From positions 1-12,059 of the forward strand of contig JASHQP010000151.1 in the NCBI GenBank assembly GCA_030039095.1: DNA of 12,059 nt, read 5' to 3'. Below, one piece after another: positions 1 to 5,940 of this stretch. A program made the position numbers and the translations under genes. The stretch comes from Streptosporangiaceae bacterium. Lineage in GTDB: Bacteria > Actinomycetota > Actinomycetes > Streptosporangiales > Streptosporangiaceae. Positions within the stretch are counted from its first letter, which is position 1, and every line of letters starts with the position of its first letter. The notes beneath the pieces were generated by a model, which had not been told where the DNA came from, did no database searches, and was given only the letters and a program-made list of their open reading frames with translations.

Positions 1-965
1 TGTGCCATCCGGTGGCCGGCGCGACCAGCCGGGCCCGGGTCGGAACCGCGGTCACGAACGCGGCGCTGCGGCCGCCGGTGCTGGCCGCCAAGACCGCCGC
101 GCAGTTGGACCACGCCGCGGGCGGCCGGCTCGTCCTCGGCCTGGGGGTGGGAAACCCGATCATGAACGGCAGGTTCGGCATCGCGCCGTTCCCGCCGCTG
201 CAGATGATCGAGGAATACGTGGCCGTGGTCCGCGCGGTGCTGGCGGGCAACCCTTACTCGGGCACGCTGTTCCGCACCGGCATGGTGCCGCTGGACAGCC
301 CGCCGGCCCGCCGCGACCTCCCCATCTACCTTGGCGCGCTCGGGCCGCGGATGCTCGAGCTGGCCGGGCGGATCGCCGATGGCGTCGTGCTGAACCTGAT
401 GTCGCCGGCCCAGGCTGGCGAGGCGGCCGGGCTGGTGCGCGCCGCAGCAGCGGCCGCCGGCCGGGACCCCGCCGGGGTGGAGATCGTCTGCGTGGTGCAC
501 TGCTGCCTGTCCGGCGACGCGGCGGAGGCCGCGGCCGCGGCACGGGACGTCGTCCCCCGCTACGTGCTGCATCCCGCGGTCGGCCGACTGTTCTGCGAGG
601 ACGGACGCGGCACCGACCTGCGGCCGGTCCGCGAGCTGCTGCTGGGCGGGGACCGGGCCGGAGCGACGGCACGGGTGCCGCAGCCGGTGGCCGACGGCTT
701 CGTAGCGCACGGCGATGCGGACACATGCGGCCGGCGGCTGGCGGAGTACCGGACCGCGGGCGTGGACCTGCCGGTCCTGTTCCCCATGCCCGTTGGTGGT
801 GAGTGGGGTTACGAGGAGACCATCGCCTCCTTCGCCCCGGCCGGGGCGAGCGGGGCGACCGCGGCGAGCGAACCGACCGCGGCGAGCGAATCGGCAGAAT
901 CGGCAGAATCGGCAGAATCGGCAGGACCAGGCAAGGAGGCAGCGCCATCAGCGAGGAACTTGTGA
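1..965 (+). CDS. LLM-class flavin/F420-dependent oxidoreductase (5' end missing)
   Basis: The reading frame is open from the first bases (codons from position 3: Cys-His-Pro-Val...) to TGA at 963-965, so the true start lies left of the window and about 320 residues are visible. The segment TAVTNAALRPPVLAAKTAAQLD, followed by GGRLVLGLGVG, is the typical luciferase-like monooxygenase core, in which a (beta/alpha)8 barrel binds FMN or coenzyme F420. LPIYLGALGPRMLELAGRIADGVVLN is the usual late-barrel signature of the same family. The substrate cannot be inferred. The last ~30 residues (from about position 838) are a low-complexity Ala/Ser/Glu tail encoded by 9-nt-period repeats, which is not part of the fold. 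The frame overlaps or abuts the NTF2-like gene downstream, and such pairs are often co-transcribed. Family assignment is firm; choosing FMN over F420 is not possible here. Confidence 0.85.
   Translation, partial: CHPVAGATSRARVGTAVTNAALRPPVLAAKTAAQLDHAAGGRLVLGLGVGNPIMNGRFGIAPFPPLQMIEEYVAVVRAVLAGNPYSGTLFRTGMVPLDSPPARRDLPIYLGALGPRMLELAGRIADGVVLNLMSPAQAGEAAGLVRAAAAAAGRDPAGVEIVCVVHCCLSGDAAEAAAAARDVVPRYVLHPAVGRLFCEDGRGTDLRPVRELLLGGDRAGATARVPQPVADGFVAHGDADTCGRRLAEYRTAGVDLPVLFPMPVGGEWGYEETIASFAPAGASGATAASEPTAASESAESAESAESAGPGKEAAPSARNL
841..925 (+). repeat. 9-nt-period tandem repeat encoding the C-terminal tail of the LLM oxidoreductase
   Basis: From 841 the sequence falls into 9-nt and 18-nt periods. 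CGACCGCGGCGAGCGAA occurs at 856-872 and again at 874-890. It is followed by TCGGCAGAA at 891-899, 900-908 and 909-917, and a partial fourth copy from 918. The period is a multiple of three, so copy-number change would lengthen or shorten the Ala/Ser/Glu tail (SAE-SAE-SAE) without a frameshift. The repeat ends just before the Shine-Dalgarno of the next gene. Confidence 0.8.
933..939 (+). promoter_or_regulatory. Shine-Dalgarno AAGGAGG pointing to an ATC start
   Basis: AAGGAGG is a full anti-16S match and lies 7 nt before ATC at 947-949 in the frame of the NTF2-like protein. No ATG, GTG or TTG lies at a proper distance from it in that frame. The next candidate, GTG at 962, has only GAGGA at 953-957 with a 4-nt spacer. 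Confidence 0.6.
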
Positions 966-1336
966 TCCGCTTCTTCGCCGCTCTCGAGGCCGGCGACATC
1001 GACACGGTGCGCGCGATCTACGCCCCGGACGCGCTGATCTGGCATAACGATGACCTGGTCGAGCAGCCCGTCGACGAGAACCTGAAGGTGCTGCAGGGGC
1101 TGCACCGGGCGGTGTCCGGCCTGCGCTACGACATCGTCCGCCGGGTTCCGACGCCCGATGGCGTGCTGCAGCAGCACGTGCTGCGCGGCTCGCTGCCCGA
1201 CGGGACCGAGGTCGAGCTGCACGCAGCCATGTACCTGCAGGTGCGCGACGGGCACATCACCCGGATCGAGGAGTACCTCGACTCCGGGAAGCGCTCCTCG
1301 ATCCGGGCCGCCCGTGAGGCCCTTTCGTCCCGCTGA
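947..1336 (+). CDS. NTF2-like / SnoaL-fold protein (probable ATC start)
   Basis: About 129 residues, ending with TGA at 1334-1336. The start of the protein (SEELVIRFFAALEAGDIDTV, then RAIYAPDALIWHN) is the classic first helix and strand of the NTF2-like/SnoaL superfamily, which includes ketosteroid-isomerase-like small hydrolases and isomerases. A later segment, AAMYLQVRDGHITRIEEYLDSG, is the usual closing beta-sheet signature. I chose 947 (ATC) because of the perfect Shine-Dalgarno and because family members normally begin M-S-x-x-L just before this helix. The conventional alternative is GTG at 962, which would cut into the first helix. An ATG exists at 803, but the frame between it and 947 is only the off-frame reading of the preceding gene's repeat tail. 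The gene follows the LLM oxidoreductase, a common pairing. The reaction is unknown. Confidence 0.75.
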   Translation: MSEELVIRFFAALEAGDIDTVRAIYAPDALIWHNDDLVEQPVDENLKVLQGLHRAVSGLRYDIVRRVPTPDGVLQQHVLRGSLPDGTEVELHAAMYLQVRDGHITRIEEYLDSGKRSSIRAAREALSSR

Positions 1337-1393
1337 CGCCGGTCGGGCCGCCACGTCTGTTACCTGCCGATCTCACCGTGCACCGGCGGATGA

Positions 1394-1966
1394 CTACCGC
1401 CCACGGCCGGCCCGGGCGACGGCGGCGGTTATTGCCTGCGCGTCCGGCTCCACCGGCTCTCCTGCGACCAGGACGGTCGGCGTCGCGCTGACTCCCGCCT
1501 CGGTGGCGCGGGCGGTCACATACGTGGGCCAGTCCAGGTAGGGAGCCTCGGACAGGCAGGAGGCGAACGGCGTGTCGGCCAGCCCCGCCATCCGGCCCAG
1601 GTCCGCGAGCTCAGCGTCGCTCAGCCCCGGGCCGCCCTCGGGAGGCTGGTACTCGAACAGCGCGTTGGCGAAGTCCAGGAACCGGCCCTGGTCTGCGGCG
1701 CAACCCGACGCCGCGGCCGCCCGGGTCGAGTAGTTCGTCGTCGACGCCTGGTCGAGGAAGTTCATCGGGTGATAGGCGACGCTCACTTGCCCGTCGGCCA
1801 CCAGCTTCGCCAGTTCCGGCCCGGCCGAGAGCTCGAACCGCTTGCAGTAAGGGCACAAAAAGTCGATGTAGGCATCAACCCGTGTCGGGCCGTGGCCGAC
1901 GACGACTCCGTCGCCTTCGGCTGTCGCGCCGGCCGGCACACGACCCGGCACCGTCGGGTATGTCAC
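1394..1966 (-). CDS. DsbA-family thioredoxin-fold oxidoreductase, no signal peptide
   Basis: 190 residues from a GTG start. A Shine-Dalgarno GGAGGA (1975-1970) lies 3-4 nt upstream, which is a short spacing. After the strand VDAYIDFLCPYCKRFE comes the redox motif C38-P-Y-C41, then a helical insertion, and the cis-proline loop SATPTVLV with Thr162-Pro163. This is the DsbA/thioredoxin_4 architecture. Two further cysteines (C89, C137) are visible. There is no signal peptide or membrane segment, and the upstream frame is closed by TGA about 50 nt before the GTG, so the protein is probably cytosolic. A periplasmic-type oxidase role is therefore unlikely; a cytosolic thiol reductase or isomerase fits better (inference). 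It lies 84 nt downstream of the kinase stop on the same strand, so co-transcription is possible. It converges with the NTF2-like gene across a 57-nt gap. Confidence 0.8.
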   Translation of the reverse strand: MTYPTVPGRVPAGATAEGDGVVVGHGPTRVDAYIDFLCPYCKRFELSAGPELAKLVADGQVSVAYHPMNFLDQASTTNYSTRAAAASGCAADQGRFLDFANALFEYQPPEGGPGLSDAELADLGRMAGLADTPFASCLSEAPYLDWPTYVTARATEAGVSATPTVLVAGEPVEPDAQAITAAVARAGRGR

Positions 1967-1975
1967 GCGTCCTCC

Positions 1976-2048
1976 GATCCGGCCATCGCCGCAGGGCCAT
2001 CGCCGATCCGGCCATCAGCGATCCGGCCATCGCCGCACCGGCCAACGC
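1976..2048 (-). repeat. 15-nt-period tandem repeat between the kinase and dsbA-like genes
   Basis: On the + strand GATCCGGCCATCGCC occurs at 1976-1990 and 2020-2034, and GATCCGGCCATCAGC at 2005-2019. Degenerate copies lie at 1991-2004 (GCAGGGCCATCGCC) and 2035-2048. These five units of 14-15 nt fill almost the whole 84-nt gap from just after the kinase stop (2051) to the Shine-Dalgarno of the dsbA-like gene. They are therefore the transcribed leader of that gene if it is read from upstream. Confidence 0.75.
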
Positions 2049-2050
2049 TA

Positions 2051-3760
2051 TCAGCGGCCGGCCGCGCCCGGCTGCGCAGAGCCGTGCTCATAGCGGCCCC
2101 TGGGATCTCTCCGGCCAGCAGGCAAGCCGTGGCCGGGGTGCCCTTCGCCCGGGTGAGCCGGCGGCGTGGCCGCGGGGTGCCCTTCGCGAGGGCTAGCGTG
2201 TGGCTCGGCAGGCCGGTCACTCTTCTTGCCCTGCAGGTAATCGATCCATTCGAGGACCTCCAGCGTGTCTGGATGATCCCGGCCCAGCGTGAGCTTCAGA
2301 TGCGGCAGCAGATCCCGGAACTCTTCCGCCGCCCGGGCATGATCGCCACGCGCGACGATCTCCTTGGCGATGTTGACCCAGAGGATGACCGTGACCGGGT
2401 GATCCAGGCCCGGCTTGCGCTGCAGATAGGCCAGCACGTCACGGAACACCGCCTCCGCCCCAGCGTGATCGCCACGTGCCGCCATCTCCCTGGCGATGCT
2501 GCACCGGGTGGCCAGGGTGTCCGGGTGATACGGGCCCAGGCTGCGGCGCAGATAGGGCAGCATCCTGCGGAACTCTTCCTCCGCCCGGGCATGGTCGCCG
2601 CGCGCCGCGATCTCCTGGGCCACGCCGAACCAGGCGCTCAGGGTGTCCGGATGATCCGTGCCCAGCGCCCGCTGCCGGGCACGGTACACGTGCCGGAACT
2701 CCTCCTCGGAGCCGACGTGATTGCCGGCGGCCGCCATCTCCCTGGCCTGGCCGAGCCGCGTGGCCAGCGCGTCCGGGTGGGCATCGGCGAGGCTCGCCTC
2801 GGCGGCCGGTGCGCCGGCCGGCGCACCGTCCTGCTGGCCGGCCAGGGTCCGCTGGTGCAGCACCGTCGCGACGTCGGGCGCGTATCGCTGCAGGCCCACG
2901 GCCATGCGCAGCGCGTCAGCGAACTCCCCGCAGCTCGCAAAGCGCTCTTCGCGATGCTTCGCCATCGCCCGGAGCAGGACGTCGTCGACGGTGGGCGGAA
3001 GGTCGGGCCGCCGGGACGTCAGCCGCGGCGGTGGCTCCGTCACCTGCGCGTACAGCACCGCCGTGCTTTCATCATGCGAAAACGGCGGGCCGCCGGACAG
3101 CAGCTCGAACGCCGCGCACGCGAGCGCGTACTCATCCGTGCGCGCGTCGACCCGCCGGCCCTGGATCTGCTCGGGCGCACAGTAGTTGAGCGTGCCCATG
3201 ATCCGGTCGGATCCGGTCAGGTCGGCCGACAGCGCTGCCTTGCTCAGGCCGAAATCCGACAGATAGACATGGTCGGGCCGGCCAACCCGGGCGTCGAGGA
3301 GCATGTTCGTCGGCTTGACGTCGCGGTGCACCAGCCCGGCAGCGTGCGCGGTGTCGAGCGCCGACGCCACCCCGGATATGATCGCCGCGGCACGCTCGAT
3401 CGGCAGCGGCCCCGTCTGTTTCAGGATGGCGCCCACGTCGCCGCCTGGCACGTACCGCATCGCGATGAACAGCACGCCATTCGCGTCGCCGGCCTCGAAC
3501 ACCGGAATGATGTGCGGATCATCCACCGCGGCCGCTGACCGGGATTCAAGGATGAAACGGTGCCGGAATGTCTCGCCGGCCGCCAGGGCAGGCGAAAGGA
3601 TCTTCAGCGCCACCTGCCGCTCGAGCCGCTCATCCTGTGCCCGGAACACAACGGCCATTCCGCCCCGGCCAATCTGCTCCCCGAGCCGGTACCCGGCAAT
3701 GCGTGAGCCGGCGGAGAATCCGCGCACGTACCCGACGGCACCGGGGTCCCCATCACCCAT
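2051..3760 (-). CDS. Soluble Ser/Thr protein kinase with C-terminal TPR repeats
   Basis: 569 residues from ATG at 3760. GTG at 3763 and TTG at 3808 are in-frame alternatives; ATG gives the usual short linker before the kinase. The kinase domain occupies about residues 22-290, with all key residues: glycine loop IGRGGMAVVF (30-39), VALKIL with Lys53, αC Glu72, catalytic loop HRDVKPTN (145-152), DFG (169-171) and GTLNYCAPEQ before the APE helix. This is the bacterial PknB/Hanks class. Residues about 326-511 are 42-residue TPR units of the kinesin-light-chain type (DHPDTL ... AREMAARGDHARAEEEFR). There is no transmembrane segment and no PASTA domain, so it is probably cytosolic with protein-binding TPRs. 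The tail (from ~512) is Pro/Gly/His-rich with two EGHP units 13 residues apart, matching a 39-nt DNA duplication at 2128-2189. Substrates are unknown. The dsbA-like gene follows on the same strand. Confidence 0.92.
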   Translation of the reverse strand: MGDGDPGAVGYVRGFSAGSRIAGYRLGEQIGRGGMAVVFRAQDERLERQVALKILSPALAAGETFRHRFILESRSAAAVDDPHIIPVFEAGDANGVLFIAMRYVPGGDVGAILKQTGPLPIERAAAIISGVASALDTAHAAGLVHRDVKPTNMLLDARVGRPDHVYLSDFGLSKAALSADLTGSDRIMGTLNYCAPEQIQGRRVDARTDEYALACAAFELLSGGPPFSHDESTAVLYAQVTEPPPRLTSRRPDLPPTVDDVLLRAMAKHREERFASCGEFADALRMAVGLQRYAPDVATVLHQRTLAGQQDGAPAGAPAAEASLADAHPDALATRLGQAREMAAAGNHVGSEEEFRHVYRARQRALGTDHPDTLSAWFGVAQEIAARGDHARAEEEFRRMLPYLRRSLGPYHPDTLATRCSIAREMAARGDHAGAEAVFRDVLAYLQRKPGLDHPVTVILWVNIAKEIVARGDHARAAEEFRDLLPHLKLTLGRDHPDTLEVLEWIDYLQGKKSDRPAEPHASPREGHPAATPPAHPGEGHPGHGLPAGRRDPRGRYEHGSAQPGAAGR

Positions 3761-4047
3761 CACGCCCCCAGCTCTGGCCACCCCCTGGCGCCAGGCTCTT
3801 CGAAGCAACCGCCAGCGCCGCTCACGGCTGCCGACCGTTCTCCCCGGCTAATTGCGCAGTCAGAATCCGGCCGTGCCGGTGATCGGCGAATAAGACGCTG
3901 GCATGCAGACAGACATAGTAAGCCACGAACTGCCCCCCTTGCTGGTATCGCAACGTTACCGCGATCACGGTTTGTAAGCAGACTTTTCGGGCTCAACTCA
4001 GGTTTGAGGCCCAAACCATCTGGGCGCAGCCTTATGCCGGCCAGGCT
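3761..4047. other. Intergenic region upstream of the kinase
   Basis: This gap between tenA and the kinase (both - strand) is less GC-rich than the surrounding genes, and I see no convincing gene in it. An open frame of 84 codons crosses it on the - strand but has no family resemblance. A -10-like TACTAT (- strand, 3920-3915) is present, but I find no matching -35 at 16-18 nt, so the kinase promoter is only presumed to be here. The tenA-proximal end holds a small hairpin (3989-4012). Confidence 0.4.
3989..4012 (-). terminator. Possible terminator hairpin after tenA
   Basis: GGGCTCAA and TTGAGGCCC pair as an 8-bp stem with one bulged G and a 7-nt loop, about 36 nt after the tenA stop. There is no T-tract after it on the - strand, so it would be a non-canonical terminator at best. 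Confidence 0.3.
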
Positions 4048-4065
4048 TCATACCGGCCAGGCTTC
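4034..4065 (-). repeat. tenA: 16-bp tandem duplication across the tenA stop codon
   Basis: Read on the - strand, GAAGCCTGGCCGGTAT (4065-4050) is followed directly by GAAGCCTGGCCGGCAT (4049-4034), with 15 of 16 bases identical. The first copy encodes Glu-Ala-Trp-Pro-Val and forms TGA at the junction. The second copy, read in the equivalent phase, would give Glu-Ala-Trp-Pro-Ala and TAA. The duplication thus kept a stop at the same place while changing the last residue. Confidence 0.8.
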
Positions 4066-4716
4066 CCTGCGGTAGCCCATGTCCCAGAACATCCATTCGT
4101 AACGGCTGGTCGCACGGAAGTGCCGGTGTACCAGCGCGCGCTCGGCCGGGGCCAGGCCGGGCCCGAGGGCGTCGGTCACCGCCAGCACCTTGCGGACCGT
4201 GTCACCGAACTCCTCGCCGCTGTAGGTGTCGATCCACTTCTGGTAGCGGGGGTTGGGCGAGCCACGCTGCAGCAGTTCCTTGCCGACCTCCCAGTAGATC
4301 CAGTAGCAGGGGAGCACGGCGCCGACGCCCTCGGCGTAGGAACCGCCGCGCACGGCCGACAGCAGGTAGCTGACGTAGGCCAGGGTGGTCGGCGCCGCCT
4401 CGGTCTTCTCGATCGATGCGGCGTCGATGCCCAGGTCGCCGAGGAGCGAGTCGTGCAGGGTCCGCTCCACGGCCACGATGTCGGCGGCATCGCGGGAGAA
4501 CATCTCGATCCCGGCCGCGTCCGGCGCGCGGCTGCCGACCGCCGCGAGGGCGCGGGCGTAGCCGTGCAGGTACAACGCGTCCTGCACGACGTAAAACACG
4601 AACGCGTCCTGCGGCAGGCTGCCGTCGGTCAGCCCGGCAAGGAACGGGTGCGCGAGAATCGCGTCGTAGATGTCCGCCGAGCCCTGCCACAGCTCGTCAC
4701 TGAAACGGTCAGTCAT
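4048..4716 (-). CDS. tenA: Thiaminase II / aminopyrimidine aminohydrolase
   Basis: 222 residues from ATG at 4716, preceded by GGGGGA at 6-7 nt. GTG at 4731 is an in-frame alternative with a weaker site. TenA hydrolyses the aminopyrimidine breakdown product of thiamine (and thiamine itself, slowly) to hydroxymethylpyrimidine for salvage. Residues matching the Bacillus subtilis TenA active site are all present at an offset of +2: Asp46, Tyr49, Tyr114, catalytic Cys137 (in LPCYWIYWEVG), Tyr141, Tyr165 and Glu207 (in SRYEWMFWDMGY). The length equals the family norm. It is a cytosolic, all-helical enzyme. It follows a small membrane-protein gene by 23 nt on the same strand, so the two are probably one transcript. 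I see no TPP-riboswitch consensus upstream. The 3' end carries a 16-bp tandem duplication. Confidence 0.92.
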   Translation of the reverse strand: MTDRFSDELWQGSADIYDAILAHPFLAGLTDGSLPQDAFVFYVVQDALYLHGYARALAAVGSRAPDAAGIEMFSRDAADIVAVERTLHDSLLGDLGIDAASIEKTEAAPTTLAYVSYLLSAVRGGSYAEGVGAVLPCYWIYWEVGKELLQRGSPNPRYQKWIDTYSGEEFGDTVRKVLAVTDALGPGLAPAERALVHRHFRATSRYEWMFWDMGYRREAWPV

Positions 4717-4739
4717 CAGGCTGTCCCCCACCCGGCTCG

Positions 4740-4945
4740 TCAGCCTTCCCCGGGCGCACTCTCCCGCGGGTCGCCGAAGAACGGGGACCGCAGGACAAAA
4801 CGCGCCAGGAACATCAGCACTATACCGACGGCGACCACCCCGACCACCGGCCAGAGCTGCGGCGCCGGCCCGATCGCGTCCGGCTCGAGCCCGGCCCGGG
4901 GAACTCGGCGGTTCCGGTTACGGCAGTTGCAGGGACATCGGCCAT
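4740..4945 (-). pseudogene. Small single-span membrane protein, frameshifted (or -1 recoded)
   Basis: ATG at 4945 has an excellent Shine-Dalgarno, AAAGGAGA, with about 6 nt spacing, and starts MADVPATAVTGTAEFPG. In this frame the rest becomes Arg/Ser-rich nonsense. The -1 frame, entered near the G/C run at 4889-4901, instead gives PDAIGPAPQLWP, a hydrophobic helix VVGVVAVGIVLMFLARFVL, and RSPFFGDPRESAPGEG, then TGA at 4742-4740. That second frame has no ATG, GTG or TTG before the helix, so it cannot start on its own. Joined by a one-base correction, the product is about 68 residues with one transmembrane segment and an acidic tail. It lies 23 nt before tenA. Either a real frameshift, an assembly error in the G/C run, or programmed slippage would explain it. 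The function is unknown; thiamine-related membrane work is only a guess from position. Confidence 0.6.
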
Positions 4946-4950
4946 CTTGT

Positions 4951-4958
4951 TCTCCTTT
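4951..4958 (-). promoter_or_regulatory. Strong Shine-Dalgarno for the small membrane-protein gene
   Basis: AAAGGAGA on the - strand followed by about 6 nt and ATG at 4945. It fixes the start and shows that the first reading frame is translated, which makes the later frame break meaningful. Confidence 0.65.
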
Positions 4959-5023
4959 GGTGCGATGTCGCCCGCCACGGCATCGCGGAGCACGTCACGG
5001 AAATCAATGGGGCGGAGGATGGG

Positions 5024-5029
5024 CATACT
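5024..5029 (+). promoter_or_regulatory. -10-like CATACT giving a possibly leaderless HAD transcript
   Basis: CATACT ends 8 nt before the ATG at 5038, so a start of transcription about 7 nt downstream would fall on or next to the A of ATG. The nearest good Shine-Dalgarno-like run (GGCGGAGG, about 5011-5018) is too far from the ATG. No clear -35 is visible. The region is shared with the divergent tenA pair. Confidence 0.3.
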
Positions 5030-5037
5030 CAGGGCCT

Positions 5038-5727
5038 ATGAAGCCGATGCGCGTTCTTCTCTTCGACGTGTTCGGGACCGTCGTCGACTGGCGGTCCAGC
5101 CTGATCGGCACCGCCGAGGCCACCGGTGCCGAGGGCGACTGGCCGACCATCGTCGACGACTGGCGCCGCGCGTACCAGCCCGCGCTTGCGAAGGCCCGCC
5201 AGGACTCCGCCTGGCGCGATCTCGATGCCGTGCAGCGCGACACCCTCAGTGACTGCCTTGAACGCCACGCCACCCCCCTGACCGGCGAGCAAAGGGAGAC
5301 CCTGGTGCGCGGGTGGCGGCGGCTGCGGCCATGGCCGGACAGCCGCGACGGGCTGGAACGCCTGCGGGGCGGTTACCTCACGGCGACGCTGTCGAACGGC
5401 CACGTGGCGCTGCTCGCCGACCTGCTCAAGTTCGGCGACCTCCGGTTCGACGCGGTGCTGTCCGCGCAGCTCGCCGCCAGCTACAAGCCCGATCCCGCGG
5501 TGTACCTGACCGCGCTGGACCTGCTGGAGTGCGACCCGGGCGAAGCCGGGATGGTCGCAGCGCACGCCGGGGACCTGCAAGCCGCAGCCGCGGTGGGCCT
5601 GCGCCCGTTGTTCATCCGGCGCCCGCTCGAGTGGGGCCCGGACGGCCCGGCGGAGCAGCCGCCGGACCTCGACGGCCTGGTCGACGCCGGGACCCTGACC
5701 GCCCTCGCCGACACCCTGGGCTGCTGA
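5038..5727 (+). CDS. HAD-superfamily hydrolase, haloacid dehalogenase type II-like
   Basis: 229 residues. The order of motifs is that of (S)-2-haloacid dehalogenases: nucleophile Asp10 in LLFDVFGTVVDW, Arg43/44 in DDWRRAYQ, motif II Ser119 in ATLSNGH, Lys150 in SYKPDP, and Asp179 in the motif III region AAHAGDL, followed by GLRPLFIRRPLEWG. In characterised L-2-haloacid dehalogenases the motif III stretch carries a Ser and an Asn two residues apart; here it reads Ala-His-Ala-Gly. True dehalogenation is therefore uncertain and another small phosphate or halo-acid ester substrate is possible. The start is ATG at 5038, with ATG 5047 as a less likely alternative because residues 1-3 are also typical. 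It is divergent from the tenA pair. It acts in the cytosol. Confidence 0.87.
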   Translation: MKPMRVLLFDVFGTVVDWRSSLIGTAEATGAEGDWPTIVDDWRRAYQPALAKARQDSAWRDLDAVQRDTLSDCLERHATPLTGEQRETLVRGWRRLRPWPDSRDGLERLRGGYLTATLSNGHVALLADLLKFGDLRFDAVLSAQLAASYKPDPAVYLTALDLLECDPGEAGMVAAHAGDLQAAAAVGLRPLFIRRPLEWGPDGPAEQPPDLDGLVDAGTLTALADTLGC

Positions 5728-5751
5728 GCCGCCGTTGCCCGGGACCCGACC

Positions 5752-5886
5752 ATGCAGCATTTCATGACCCTGGTAGAGACGGCGCAAATATGCTCGTCGG
5801 CTACCACGATCAAGAAGATCGCGGGCGGCGGGGTGCTGGAGCGTGTCTTGCAGATCTCGGCGGCTGCCAGGCAAGACATTCCGTAG
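5752..5886 (+). CDS. Doubtful 44-codon ORF
   Basis: ATG at 5752, after only a weak GGGA, to TAG at 5884-5886. It starts MQHFMTLVETAQICSS and continues TTIKKIAGGGVLERVLQISA. Third codon positions are mostly G or C but less so than in neighbouring genes. It resembles a helical fragment, possibly a remnant of a DNA-binding protein, but I do not recognise a family. Its stop codon lies inside the left arm of the 5883-5940 inverted repeat. An 8-bp inverted pair, TGTCTTGC/GCAAGACA (5844-5851 and 5871-5878), lies inside it. Confidence 0.2.
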   Translation: MQHFMTLVETAQICSSATTIKKIAGGGVLERVLQISAAARQDIP

Positions 5887-5940
5887 TGTCGCCGGCCCGT
5901 AGCGTCTGCTAGGACGACAGCACCGGGCCGGCGACACTAC
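5883..5940. repeat. 58-bp inverted repeat with 17-bp perfect arms (terminator or MITE-like)
   Basis: GTAGTGTCGCCGGCCCG at 5883-5899 is the exact reverse complement of 5924-5940, with a 24-nt loop. The element is flanked by TCC on both sides (5880-5882 and 5941-5943). No T-tract follows on either strand. It could be a T-less actinobacterial terminator for the HAD gene, about 155 nt downstream of its stop, or a miniature mobile or palindromic repeat. Confidence 0.65.

Noticed and set aside
803..946. ATG 803 as start of the NTF2-like protein
   Set aside because: The residues from 803 to 946 are the off-frame reading of the LLM gene end and its repeat (GRIGRIGR), not a real domain.
1337..1393. 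Convergent terminator between the NTF2-like and dsbA-like genes
   Set aside because: CGCCGGT (1337-1343) and ACCGGCG (1382-1388) do pair, but over only 7 bp with a 38-nt loop and no T-tract.
1769..3538. Long + strand open frame opposite the kinase
   Set aside because: Its residues are Arg/Pro/Gly/His-rich without a family pattern, and it mirrors the kinase codons. The kinase on the other strand has every catalytic motif.
3905..3945. Kinase promoter with -10 TACTAT
   Set aside because: No acceptable -35 at 16-18 nt; kept only as a remark.
3760..4014. 84-codon - strand frame upstream of the kinase
   Set aside because: No family resemblance and no good ribosome-binding site; it lies in the presumed promoter region.
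4717..5037. TPP riboswitch upstream of the tenA pair
   Set aside because: No CTGAGA-type core or paired helices of the TPP aptamer could be found on the - strand.
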